A DNA stretch of 64,000 nt from Bettongia penicillata ogilbyi. Taxonomy: Eukaryota > Chordata > Mammalia > Diprotodontia > Potoroidae. Below, one piece after another: positions 21,560 to 31,795 of the stretch; the first letter of the stretch is position 1, and every line of letters starts with the position of its first letter. The stretch spans positions 3,682,215 to 3,746,214 of the forward strand of contig JAJHZJ010000008.1 of the NCBI GenBank assembly GCA_023548195.1. Direction: 5' to 3'. The notes under the pieces were generated by a model. It did no database searches and had not been told where the DNA came from. It saw only the letters and a program-made list of their open reading frames with translations. Made by a program: the position numbers and the translations under genes.

Positions 21560-22015
21560 ATTCACTAAATATATAAGAACATTGATAAGTTTTCATTTAT
21601 TAGAATAATAATAATTCATGACACATTGATCAAATTGACATAAATGGAGATAGTGTTAGAGGAGTTAGGGAAAGATAAGTGCATTACTGTACTGTAGGTA
21701 GAAATGTGAATTGGTTCAATTGTTCTGAAAAATTGGAATTTGGTACGAAAGTTTGCTGAATTGTTCATACCTTATGACCATTTGTAATTTTACAGTGGGG
21801 CATAAACTTCAAGAAAGACAAAACAAAGTAAGGTCTCATGTAAACCAAAAGGTTCATGGTAGAACTTTTAGTGGTAGCAAAAACTTTGGGGAAAAAAGTA
21901 AGAAGATGTCTGAACAAATTGTCAGTTATGCGCATAATGTAATATTATTGCTCGATAAGAAACTGACAAATATGAAGAATTCAGGGGAACTTGAGAACAG
22001 ATGGTAAAACATTCC
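21560..22015 (+). mobile_element. Very diverged L1 ORF2 C-terminal fragment
   Basis: The order of weak blocks parallels the end of L1 ORF2: ATCAAATTGACATAAATGG, then AATGTGAATTGGTTCAATTG, TTCTGAAAAATTGGAATTTG, and GAACTTTTAGTGGTAGCAAA. The better-kept copy at 43.7-44.0 kb is the reference. The 84-residue frame at 21,753-22,007 is part of this. Confidence 0.5.
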
Positions 22016-22235
22016 CTTTCTTTGTAGGGAGATGGGGAACTGTGAGGTTAGAATACTATCTAAGCAATTAGGCACAGTTGTTTTCATGGCCAGTCATAAC
22101 TGCTTTTCTTCCTTGTAAGACTAGATTCAATGGTGAGGAGACTATCAGGAAATGAGTATTAGGTAAAAAGTAAAGATATCAATAAAACATTAAAGAAAAT
22201 AGCTTAGGTTAATATATCACATAAAGGTCTTCAAG
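22016..22235. other. No gene seen
   Basis: Short AT-rich stretch. Confidence 0.4.
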
Positions 22236-22375
22236 TAGATAGTACAGGAATTTTTTAATTCCATTTCACAAATGAGGAAACAGAAGCTCAGATTTGCCTG
22301 ATTTGCCCAAGACTTCAACACAGGTTCTCTAGCTTCAGATCCAGTATTCTTTCCATGATAAAAAGTCACTGCAAA
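22236..22375 (-). mobile_element. MIR/THER-like SINE fragment
   Basis: Antisense MIR core: TTCCATTTCACAAATGAGG, AAACAGAAGCTCAGATTTG, CTGATTTGCCCAAGACTTCA. Confidence 0.7.
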
Positions 22376-22795
22376 ACAAACATCAACCATCTTTTCCCTT
22401 GTCTCTCTTTTTTTCCCCAACAGGTAAAGGCAAAGCAGGCTAATCATATTGGTGGGCACCAAAAAAGGAGCAAGTTAACAGGCTTCAAAATTATCTTGGT
22501 GGGCTGAAGTTTTCCCCAGACCAACCACATGACATATAGCAGTGACAAGTACGAGGGCCAAAATATCAGTTCAGCTCAATGTAGAAAAGACCTGCCCATT
22601 CACATAAAAAAAGTTCAATGTGTCAATGGTGTGACTTACCTTCTAGAAAGGCTAATGTAACCTTAGGTTTGGCAGACAGGTCTAGGGAATTGTTCATACC
22701 ACCTGGCAGATCTACTGATTGGCATTGTCATTAAAAAAAACAAACTATAACCTTGAATCTGTTCAGCTAACTCAGAATTTATTCTTTACTTCTTG
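22376..22795. other. No gene seen
   Basis: Mixed sequence with chance frames. Confidence 0.4.
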
Positions 22796-23050
22796 ATGTT
22801 TTTGATCCAGATCACATCTGGAACATGACGTCCAATTATTTAAGAAAAATATTGACAAGCCAGAGATCATCCAGAGGACAGAGACCAAGAAACCAATCAT
22901 TTGTTCAGCTAGGTCACATGAGGAAATGTTGCAGGACCTGAGGATGGTCAGGTTGGAAAAATGAAGGATAAGATGACACTCTAGACTTTAGAGTCTAGAG
23001 CTAGGTGTCATATAAAAGAGATAGATAAACACATGATAATGTATTGTGTG
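22796..23050 (+). mobile_element. CR1/L3-type LINE 3' fragment
   Basis: GATCCAGATCACATCTGGAA, then AATATTGACAAGCCAGAGAT, then CATCCAGAGGACAGAGACCA, in the same order as at 0.2, 42.2 and 63.0 kb. Confidence 0.6.
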
Positions 23051-23079
23051 GGAAGGTTTCAATTGTAAAGAGAAAGTCA

Positions 23080-23140
23080 GATGGATAGATAGAGAGAGAT
23101 AGATATATAGATAGATAAATAGATGGATGAATGGATAAAT
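23080..23140. repeat. (GATA)n-type microsatellite, imperfect
   Basis: A run of GATAGATA with ATAGATAAATAGATGGATGA variants. Confidence 0.9.
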
Positions 23141-23400
23141 GAAATTTAATAAATTTGCAAAGTAAGAGAAACCATGAGAAATAAATTTGTTTTAATGAAT
23201 TTAATAAATAAATAATAAGGATATTATTAAACTTAATAAATTATTCAAATTCAAATTTTGAATGATGAAATCAATGACACTCATTAGTATTCTGGTATTA
23301 GGCATTCAGTAAAGGAAAATGCCATTAACCAAAGCTATCTCATACCTACTGTATGGTAGTAGAGATGTTCATAATGATGACATAAAGGCACTGCAAGATG

Positions 23401-23412
23401 CTGAATGGACTT
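23401..23412. repeat. Target-site duplication of the large minus-strand L1, left copy
   Basis: CTGAATGGACTT. It pairs with CTGAATTGACTT at 29,586-29,597, one mismatch. Confidence 0.75.
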
Positions 23413-23626
23413 TAAAAAAATATTTTTTTAATATTTTATTTTTCCCCAATTGCATATAAAAATAATTTTAAATATTCATTTATTGAAACTTTGAATTCAA
23501 AATTCTCTCTTTCCTTTTCTTCTCTCCCTCCTCATTGAGAAAACGAGCAGCTTGATATAACTTATAGACGTGCAGTTGTGAAAAACACATTTTCTTATTA
23601 CTCATGTTGTGAAAGAAAACACAGAT

Positions 23627-23644
23627 TTAAAAAAAGGAAAAATA
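23627..23644. repeat. Target-site duplication of the HAL1, left copy
   Basis: 18 bases, TTAAAAAAAGGAAAAATA, pairing with 25,911-25,928 (one A/G difference). Confidence 0.85.
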
Positions 23645-23763
23645 GGCCGCGGATAGCCCTGAGACTGGGAAGCAGCATTTGAATCTCAGACCCCAAGCAC
23701 TAACTGGGCAGATCTAGGCAGGGGTGGAGAGGAATCTCAGAAGTCAGGTAAATGGCTGGGAAA

Positions 23764-24723
23764 ATGCCCAGAAAAAGGAAGCAGAATAAGACCATAGAGA
23801 GCTACTTTATTGGGTAAGAGATGTTCCTTCCCTCCTTCATTTCTGATGACGAAGTACAATGCTTGCCATCAGGGAAAGATATGGAGGTTGGGGCCTCTCT
23901 ATCCCGGACATCCGAGGTGGATGTCCGGTGGGCTCAGGCCATGGAAGAGCTCAAAAAGGATTTTGAAAACCAAGTTAGACAGGTGGAGGAAAAACTGGGA
24001 AGAAAAATGAGAAAGATGCAAGAAAAGCATGAAAAACGGGTCAACACCTTGGTAAAGGAGACCCAAAAAAATGCTGAAGAAAATAACACCTTGAAAAATA
24101 GGCTCACTCAATTGGCAAAAGAGGTTCAAAAAGCCAATGAGAAGAATGCTTTCAAAAGCAGAATTAGCCAAATGGAAAAAGAGGTTCAAAAGCTCACTGA
24201 AGATAATAGTTCTCTCAAGATTAGAATGGAACAGATGGAGTCTAATGACTTTCTGAGAAACCAAGAAATCATAAAACAAAACCAAAAGAATGAAAAAATG
24301 GAAGAGAATGTGAAATAACTCATTGGAAAAACAACTGACCTGGAAAATAGATCCAGGAGAGACAATTTAAAAATTATGGGACTACCTGAAAGCCAGGATC
24401 AAAAAAAGAGCCTAGACATCATCTTTCATGAAATTATCGAGGAAAACTGCCCTGATATTCTACAACCAGAGGGCAAAATAAATATTGAAGGAATCCATCG
24501 ATCACCACCTGAAAGAGATCCAAAAAGAGAAACTCCTAGGAACATTGTGGCCAAATTCCAGAGTTCCCAGGTCAAGGAGAAAATATTGCAAACAGCTAGA
24601 AAGAAACAATTCCAGTATTGTGGAAATAAAATCAGGATAACACAAGATCTAGCAGCTTCTACATTAAGGGATCAAAGGGCATGGAATAGGATATTCCAGA
24701 AGTCAAAGGAATTAGGACTCTAA
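23764..24723 (+). pseudogene. HAL1/L1 ORF1, almost intact, two in-frame stops
   Basis: It encodes an L1 ORF1p-like RNA-binding protein of about 320 codons. The start ATGCCCAGAAAAAGG (23,764) gives the lysine/arginine-rich N-terminus. A heptad-rich coiled coil runs from about residue 60 to 165 (MEELKKDFENQ... to ...MEQMESNDFL). The RRM begins around RSRRDNLKIMGLPESQ, and the C-terminal domain runs to GL* at 24,723. The frame is broken only by TAA at 23,815-23,817 and TAA at 24,316-24,318. The second sits where the sister copy at ~16,190 reads TAT, so it is a point nonsense change. No frameshift was needed to follow the protein, which makes this the best-kept ORF1 in the window. Confidence 0.88.
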
Positions 24724-24994
24724 CAAAGAATCACCTACCCAGCAAAACTGAGTATAATACTTCAGGGGAAAATATGGTCTTTCAATGAAATCGAGGACTT
24801 TCAAGCATTCTTGATGAAAAGACCAGAGCTGAAAAGAAAATTTGACTTTCAAACACAAGAATGAGAAGAAGCATGAAAAAGCAAACAGCAAAGGGAAGTC
24901 ATAAGGGACTTACCAAACGTGAATTGTTTACATCCCTACATGGAAAGACACTATTTGTAACTCTTAAAACGTTTCGGTATCTGGGTAGTTGGTG

Positions 24995-25090
24995 GGACCA
25001 CACACAGATGTACACACACACATGCACACACACACATGTGTACATGCGTGCACGCACACACACACACACAAGCATGCACACACAGAGACA
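24995..25090. repeat. (CA)n-rich tract inside the HAL1
   Basis: ACACACAGATGTACACACAC followed by CA/TG variants to about 25,085. It creates short frames on both strands. Confidence 0.9.
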
Positions 25091-25910
25091 GAGAGTGAAC
25101 TGAATAGGATGGGACCATATCTTAAAAGAAATTAAGATAAATGGTGAGAGAGAAATGTAGTGGGAGGAGAGAGGATGAAATGGAATGGGGTTAATTATAT
25201 CTCATTCAAGAGGCAAGCAGGAAACTTTTTAGTGGAGGGAAAAAGAGGAGAGCTGAGAAAAAAAACATGAAGTTTACCCTCATCACATTCGACTAAAGGA
25301 AGGAGTAAAATGCACACTCATTTTGGTATGAAAACCTATCTTACAGTACAGAAAAATGGGGAAGAAGGAGATAAGCAGGGAGGGAGGGATGATGGAAGGG
25401 AGGGCAATGGAAGAAGGGAGCAATTTGAGGTCAACACTCTTGGGGAGGGACAGGATCAAAAGAAAGAATAGAAACAATGGGGGGCAGGATAGGATGGAGG
25501 GAAATACAGTTAATCTTATACAACACGACTGTTATGGAAGTCATTTGCAAAACTACACAGATATGGCCTATGTTGAATTGCCTGCCTTCCCAAAGGGAAT
25601 GGGTGGGGAGGGAGGGATGGGGAGAATTTGGAATTCAAAGTTTTTGGAACAAATGTTGAGTATTGTTCTTGTTACTAGGAAATAAGAAATACAGTTAATG
25701 GGGAATAGAAAGTCATCTGGCCCTACAGGACAAAAGAGAAGATGGGAAGAAGAGAAGGGAGGGATGATAGAAGAGAGGGCAGATTGGTGATAGGGAAAAT
25801 TAGAATGCTTGGTGTATTGGGGTGGGGGGAGGGGATAAATGGGGAGACAATTTGGAACCCAAAAATTTGTGAAAATGAATGTAAAAAGTTAAATAAATAA
25901 ATAAATTTTT

Positions 25911-25928
25911 TTAAAAGAAGGAAAAATA
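25911..25928. repeat. Target-site duplication of the HAL1, right copy
   Basis: TTAAAAGAAGGAAAAATA, 17 of 18 identical to 23,627-23,644. Beyond it the interrupted 3' UTR of the host L1 resumes. Confidence 0.85.
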
Positions 25929-27140
25929 AAGGAAATAAAAAAATAAGTATGCATTCAAATTCCATCAGCTCTTTCTCTGGAGATGAACATTTTTCCTCAT
26001 AAGTTCTTGGAAATTGTCTTGGATCATCGTATTGCTAAGAATAGTTAAATCATTCTCAACTGAACATCATACAATATTGCTGTTACTATGTACACTGTTC
26101 TGGTTTGACTCACTTCACTTTGAATCAGTTCATGTAAGTCTTTCCAGGTTTTTCTGAAAGTATCCTGCTTGTCGTTTTGCAGATTGACGATTTATCAATT
26201 GGGGAATGGCTCTTGTTTTTATAAATTTGACTCAATTCTCTATATATTTGAGAAGTGAGGTCTTGATCACAGATGCTTACTGTAAATTTTTTCACTGTAA
26301 ATTTTTTATGATTACCATGTATTTTCCTTCATTCTATTTCCCTGCCTATTTATCCTTCTCTCTCCTTTCACCCTGTCCATTTTTGAAAGTGTTTTGCTTC
26401 TGACTGCCACCTCCCTCAATCTGCCCTCCTGTTAATCAGCCTCTCTCCCTTCTCTTATCCTTTTCTCCTCCTTCTTTCCTGTAGGGTAAGATAGATTCTA
26501 TACTCAACTGAGTATGCATGTTATTCCCTCTTGGAACCAATTCTAATGAGAATAAGGTTCAAGTGCTCTTACCTACCTCCTCTGTTCTTCCCTCTATTGT
26601 AAAAGCTCTTTTATGTGAGATAATTTACCCCATTCTGCCTCTCCCTTCCCCCTTTTCCCAGTGCATTCTTTTTTCTCACCTCTTAGTTTTATTTAAGATA
26701 ATCGTTCCATCATATTCAACTCACACCTGTGACCTCTGTCTACTATATATACTCTTTCTAACTGCTTGAATAATGAGAAAGTTCTTGGGAGTTACAAATA
26801 TCATCTTTCTGTGTAGGAATGTAAACAATTTAACCTTACTGAATGCCTTCTGATTTATCTTTCCTGTTTATCTTTTTATGCTTCTCTTGAGTTCTATATT
26901 TGAAGGTCAGAGTTTCTATTCATCTCTGATCTCTACTTTGGGAATGCATTTCATTGAATGTTTATTTTATTTCCTGAAGGATTAACTAACTCCTTTGCCC
27001 CCTGGAATATCATATTCCAAACTCTCCAGTCTTTTAAAGTAGAAGCTGCTAAATTTTGTGTTATCCTGACCATGACTCCATGATATTTGAATTGTTTGTT
27101 ATGGCTGCTTGCAATATTTTCTTCTTCATCTGGAAACTCT

Positions 27141-27331
27141 CTTCTTCTTCATTGAATTTTGTGCCTCTTTTTCCATTTGGCCTATTCTGTTTTTTAAGGT
27201 GTTATTTTCTTCCATCGTGTGTGTGTGTGTGTGTGTGTGCTTCCTTTACCAAGCTGTTAACTTTTTCTTCATGATTTTCTTTCATCACTGCCTTTTCTTT
27301 TTCCAATTTCTCTTTTATCTCTCTGAAAATT
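27141..27331 (-). repeat. Second copy of an ORF1 coiled-coil segment
   Basis: Parallel to 28,520-28,705 in the same orientation: TTCATTGAATTTTGTGCCTC, CCTATTCTGTTTTTTAAGG (or GAGG), a TG run, then GCTTCCTTTACCAAGCTG (or TATCAAGCTG) and ATGATTTTCTTTCATCACTG in both. The junction at ~27,332 falls at a CAGAG shared by the RRM region and the coil region. Confidence 0.8.
27219..27240. repeat. (TG)n microsatellite in ORF1 copy
   Basis: Eleven TG units. A shorter TG run sits at the equivalent place in the other copy (28,599-28,610). Confidence 0.9.
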
Positions 27332-27728
27332 GACTTATAATATTCCTAGGAGCTTTCATTTTGAAATCTTGGAGATGATTGGTGGATTATTTTTCTTTTC
27401 TATTTTATCCTCTGGCTCTAGACTATCAGGGAAGTTTTACTTGATAATTTCCTGAAAAATGATGTCCATGCTCTCTTTTACATCATGGCTTTCAGGTAGA
27501 CCAATAATTCTTAAATTATCTCTCGTGGATCTATTTTCCAGGTCATTTATTTTTTCAGTGAGATATTCCACATTATCTTTTATTTTTCCATTCTGTTGGT
27601 TTTGTTTTACCACTTCTTGATGTCTCATGGAGTTATTACTTTCCATTTGCCCAATTCTAATTTTTAAATAATTACTTTCTTCTTTGAACTTTTGTACCTC
27701 CTTTTCCATTTGGTCAGTTTTACTTTTT

Positions 27729-27743
27729 AAGAATTTCTTCTCT
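27729..27743. repeat. Target-site duplication of nested L1 tail, left copy
   Basis: AAGAATTTCTTCTCT, identical to 28,451-28,465. Confidence 0.9.
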
Positions 27744-28450
27744 CTTTTTTTCCATTTTATTTATTTTTAGGTTTCAACATTCACTTCCATAAATTTTAAA
27801 TTTTCTCTCCCTCCTTCTCCACTCCTTCTCTAATACAGCATGCAATCTGATATGGGCTTTAGACATACATTCTTATCAAACACATTTTCACATTAGACAT
27901 GTTGAATAGAAAAAATGGAACAAAGTAGAGAAACCATGTGAAAGAAAAAAACAAAACAAAATAAACAAGAAAATAGTCTGCTTTGTTCTGCATTCCAACT
28001 CCATAGTTCTTCCTCTGGATGTGGATGGCATTTTGCTTCATGAGTCACTTTAGGTCCCTGCATTGTTGAGAAGGGCTAAGTCTATCAAGATCAGTCATTG
28101 CACATTGTGACCATTTCTGTGAACAGTGGTCTCCTGGTTCTGCTTACTGCACTCAGGATCAGTTCATATAAGTCTTTCCAGGATTTTTTGAAGTCTGCCT
28201 GTTGATCATTTCTTATAGCACATATTCCTATATTCCATTACATTCATATACCACATCTTATTCAGCCATTCCCCAATTCATGGGCATCCCTTCAATTTCC
28301 AGTTCTTGGCCACCACAAAAAGAGCTCCTATAATTATTTTTGTACCTATGGGTCATTTTCTTATTTTTATATTCTCTTTGGGATATAGCCCTAGAAGTAC
28401 TATTGCTGGGTCAAAGGATGTGCACATTTTTGTAGCTTTTTGGGAATAGT
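27744..28450 (-). mobile_element. 5'-truncated L1 inserted in ORF1 of the older L1
   Basis: 707 bp, minus strand. The A-tail is the T-rich start (CTTTTTTTCCATTTTATTTA). The 3' UTR follows, then the ORF2 end around 28,260-28,400 (on the minus strand GAACTGGAAATTGAAGGGA and CCATGAATTGGGGAATGG). An exact 15-bp target-site duplication flanks it. Confidence 0.9.
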
Positions 28451-28465
28451 AAGAATTTCTTCTCT
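28451..28465. repeat. Target-site duplication of nested L1 tail, right copy
   Basis: AAGAATTTCTTCTCT, identical to 27,729-27,743. Confidence 0.9.
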
Positions 28466-29585
28466 TATGTGAATTTTTGTGTATGTGTTTCCATTTGGTC
28501 AGTTCTGCTTTTTAAGAGGCTCTCTTCTTCATTGAATTTTGTGCCTCTTTTTCTATTTGGCCTATTCTGTTTTTTGAGGGTTATTTTCTTCCATCTTGTG
28601 TGTGTGTGTGCTTCCTTTATCAAGCTGTTAACATTTTCTTCATGATTTTCTTTCATCACTGCCATTTCTTTTTTCCAATTTCTCTTTTATCTCTCTGATT
28701 TTTTAAATCCTTTTGGAGCTCTTCCAGGATCTGAGACCAATTCACATTTTTCTTTGAGCCTTTGGATGTAGCAGTTTTGATTTTATCTTCTTCTGAGTTT
28801 GTGTTTTTTTTCTTCCCTGTCACTATAGTAACTTTCTATGGTCAGGACCTTTTTTGTTGTTTGTCCATTTTCCCAGCCTATTTCTGGACTTTTAGCTTTG
28901 TAACTGGGCTCTCTTTCTGGGGTGGCAAGGGCACTAGACACACTTCAAATTTTTTGTGCATCTGTTTTCAGAGCTAGTCCTGGAGGTCTGTCACCTTTCA
29001 TTTCTTCCAAGATGGTATGATCTCAGGAAGGGTGTGTTTACTATTCTCCTTGCCTACGCTCTGGTATATGAATGATCACAAGCATTTTTTCCCCCCCGGC
29101 ACTGTGATGATGGTCCTTGTTCCCTTGTGGCTGCAAGCTCTGATGTGCTAGTCCTTCTCTTCACCCAGGGACTGTGACTCAGGACTGCAAGCCAGACCCA
29201 AGTATGGGAAATACAACAGAGTTCTGTACCCAATGTCATCAAAGGGACCCCCTATAATCTACTGACTCCATTAATATCTGTAGGCTAGAACTCTGGAAGC
29301 TGCCACTCATTCAGTTGCCCCCCAGGCCTGCTTCTGGTTTCCTCTGGCATGGTTTATATTGGCACAGCCTGTACTGGAAAGTGCTCCTCTCACCGTAGTG
29401 TGATCAACCATTCCTACTGACCTTCTAAGTTGTCTTGGGCTGGAAAAAGAAGGACCCTACTTTGTCCTTTTGGGGGCTGTGCCACTCCAGAATTTGTTTT
29501 TGATGCATTATTTATAGTTATTTGGAGGAGAACTTGAGAGAGTTCAAGTGAGTCTCTCTCTTTTCTCTGCCATTTGGTTGAGCCC

Positions 29586-29597
29586 CTGAATTGACTT
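29586..29597. repeat. Target-site duplication of the large minus-strand L1, right copy
   Basis: CTGAATTGACTT directly outside the L1 5' terminus. Confidence 0.75.
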
Positions 29598-29649
29598 ATG
29601 AGTCAGGATGATTATATTCAGTGTCAATGTTTTGAGTTCTAGTTCTTCA

Positions 29650-30080
29650 AAAATTGGTAATCCATATTGTTATGCCACAAGAAATTTTAGAAAAAGATTG
29701 TTTCTGAGAAGCCTGGGAGGATTTTATGAACTGATAAAAAGTGAAGGGAGCAGGGCCAAAATTTATACAATCACACCAACATTTTAAAGACAAATTGTAA
29801 AGACTTAAAGCTGATCAATGCCTTGACTAATCACAGTTCCAGAGGACTGGTGATGAGGCTGCTACCCAACTCCTAAAAGAGATATGATGGACACCAAGTG
29901 CAGAATGAGACATTTTTGAGACATGACTAATGGCCATGACTATTTGTTTTGTTTAGTTGCATATTTGTTACAAAGATTTGGTTTGGTTGTGTTGTTTCCC
30001 CCAAAAGGAAAGGGATGTCAGAGGAAGAGAAAGTAGATGTTTTTTGTTAATTGAAAAAATTAAAATTAAAAACAAAATTA
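29650..30080 (+). mobile_element. L1 3' end fragment of another marsupial subfamily
   Basis: TGTTATGCCACAAGAAATTT, then AAGCCTGGGAGGATTTTATG, AACTGATAAAAAGTGAAGG, and CCAGAGGACTGGTGATGAGG follow the ORF2 end and 3' UTR order of a marsupial L1. It ends in TTAATTGAAAAAATTAAAAT. Confidence 0.65.
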
Positions 30081-30199
30081 ATGATCCTTATTTGGTATAA
30101 ATAGTAGCTTTGTGTTAAGAATATGGTTATATTTAAAAATATTTTACTGATTCTTAAAAAAATATTTGTCACTTTCCAATGATTCTCACCCATCCCACC

Positions 30200-30525
30200 T
30201 CCACACACACACACATATTTAGAACCCCTGTGTTATAACTCAAAGAAATCTAGTTAAAACACATCAATACATTGGCTGTGTCTTTGTATGTCTCTTTCCA
30301 TACTAGTGATCCGCCACCTCTCTGCCAAGAGAAGAAAAGTCTGTTTCATTGTCAGTTGCCTTTTTTCATTGGTCAGTTTCCAGTAATGTTTTTCTCACAG
30401 TAGTGCGGTTTTGTGTAAATTGTACCCTTGGCTCTACTCACTTGCTTTAGTTCACAAAGTCTTCCTGTCTCTGAATCCTTCATATTCATTGATCCATCTA
30501 TTACATTGAAACACTAAAATTAGCT
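30200..30525 (-). mobile_element. Degenerate L1 3' fragment
   Basis: Weak antisense blocks: GGCTCTACTCACTTGCTTTA (family CTCCTGGTTCTGCTCACTT) and CAAAGTCTTCCTGTCTCTGA. Heavily diverged. Confidence 0.4.
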
Positions 30526-31335
30526 CAAAGAAGTTTTGATTATTTGGAGTATCCATATACTCTCAGATCAATCAGAAAGTCTGCTTTCTTAAGAGCTTTC
30601 ATCCTTTGTCTGAAAGTTCCTTAGAAGCAATCATTTCATGTCTTACCTGCTTCTCTTTCATTGACTTAGAAAACAAGACCAGTAAAGACTCTTAGCAACT
30701 AGGAGACATGACTTCCACTCCAGCCTCTGCACTAATAATACTGTGTCTCATTCCACAGGATATTGTCCGTGACTGACTCCAAGTTGCAGGGAACATCATA
30801 CAATTTTCAAAGTGGCCAGACAGGCTGAGTGACTTATGGACAATGCTTCTTTTGTGTTCTTGTAAGCACTCTCAGTCCTATCAAAGTTCCCTTGAACTTA
30901 GCTGACAAGAGTTTAGAAACACTTGAATGTTGTGCCCTGCCAGCTTCACAATTCACTTTCTCAATGTCTCTCGCCTCTGAAGAAGACCATTCAGGAATGT
31001 TCTGTGAAAACTGAGGAAGAGATAAAGCTAGACTGCCACATGCATGATGGGAGCATTTGTTTTCCTTTGTTACATATTAGTGTCCAGGTAGAGGCTTATG
31101 GGGTGTTTGATGGGTTAGCCTGTTTGTTTGGAGTATAGGGAAAAGAATGCCAAGGCACTTTTTAAAAAAGCATTTAAGCCTACAGTTATCATGCACCTTT
31201 GTCTCTGAAATACCAGTTGTGGGATTGTTTGATTCTGCCTCTGGGCAAGAGAGGCTCTCTTTAACTTGGCTAACAGTAGGGAAAGGACACTTTTGATTAA
31301 TAGGGTGAATAGAAATGCTCCCACTTTTTAGGAAA
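30526..31335. other. Non-repetitive stretch, no gene called
   Basis: Chance frames on both strands (30,829-31,138; 31,077-31,412). None has splice sites that make sense, and none has a recognisable domain. Confidence 0.4.
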
Positions 31336-31339
31336 CCCT

Positions 31340-31650
31340 TTGTGCAAGGTTTAAAGACATAAATGTCTTGTCCAAAGTTACATGACCAGTAAATGTTGGA
31401 ACTGGGCCTCAAAGAATAATAATAGACTTTATGTAGATTTACAATGCCTCTTCTTCACAGTAACCAGACAACTTGGGTAGTGCCACAATTATACTCATTG
31501 TGCCGGTAAAGAAACAGGCTCAGGAAAATTATGTGACTTACCCATGAGTCATACATCTAGAAAATAGAGTCTGGATGAGAATCTTGGCCTTATTTCTGAC
31601 TTCACATTCAGGGTGTTACCCACTACACTGCACTGTCTTCTAATGCATGG
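31340..31650 (-). mobile_element. MIR/THER-like SINE fragments
   Basis: Antisense MIR: AAGACATAAATGTCTTGTCC with GTTACATGACCAGTAAATG, then a second piece with GGTAAAGAAACAGGCTCAGG and CTTACCCATGAGTCATACAT. Confidence 0.6.
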
Positions 31651-31654
31651 CACA

Positions 31655-31795
31655 ATTTTTTCTAGGTAATCAGTAAGTGACTTGCCCAGGGTCATACGGC
31701 TAGTAAGTGTCAAGCATCTGCAGTTGGATTTGAACTCAGGTCCTCTTGACTCCAGGGCCCATGCTCTATCTGCTGTACTACCTAGGTGCCCCCAC
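31655..31795 (-). mobile_element. tRNA-derived SINE (WSINE/Mar1 type), shortened
   Basis: GTGACTTGCCCAGGGTCATA, GGATTTGAACTCAGGTCCTC, CCATGCTCTATCTGCTGTAC and CTACCTAGGTGCCCCC: the tRNA-like head read antisense. Confidence 0.85.

Larger units (their letters stand above)
23645..25910 (+). mobile_element. HAL1-type (ORF1-only) L1-derived element
   Basis: A 2,266-bp element. It begins GGCCGCGGATAGCCCTGAGA, so it is 5'-truncated within the 5' UTR relative to the copy at 14,981. It contains a long ORF1 (23,764-24,723), then a ~1.1-kb purine-rich tail region with CA repeats (24,995-25,085). It ends at the shared 3' terminus TTTGGAACCC...AAATAAATAAA. No trace of endonuclease or reverse transcriptase lies between ORF1 and the 3' end, as in half-L1 (HAL1) elements, which move with enzymes supplied by full L1s. 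It lies inside the 3' UTR of the older minus-strand L1. Confidence 0.85.
26830..28880 (-). pseudogene. ORF1 of the large minus-strand L1, rearranged
   Basis: Read from 28,880 downward: N-terminus (GACCATAGAAAGTTACT), then a coiled coil at 28,705-28,466 interrupted by the nested L1. The coiled coil and RRM continue at 27,728-27,340 (frame 27,437-27,709 shows RSTRDNLRIIGLPESHD). Near 27,335 the sequence jumps back to a second copy of the coiled-coil segment (27,331-27,141), then runs into the C-terminal part (27,130-26,830). Both coiled-coil copies carry a CA/TG repeat at the same place. Not functional. Confidence 0.75.
23413..29585 (-). mobile_element. Full-length-ended L1 (minus strand), ORF2-deleted, with two nested insertions
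   Basis: In plus coordinates: 3' UTR 23,413-23,626, interrupted by the HAL1 at 23,645-25,910 and resuming at 25,929. ORF2 C-terminal remnant to ~26,309. A deletion junction near 26,310 then joins directly to inter-ORF spacer (26,310-26,830). ORF1 follows (26,830-28,880, interrupted at 27,744-28,450), then 5' UTR (28,880-29,585) ending at GGCTCAACCAAATGGCAG on the minus strand. A 12-bp target-site duplication with one mismatch flanks the whole. Almost all of the endonuclease and reverse transcriptase region is missing. Confidence 0.85.

Noticed and set aside
22981..23005. Short palindrome CTCTAGAC...GTCTAGAG
   Set aside because: Arms of eight bases are expected by chance in 64 kb and nothing else supports a function.
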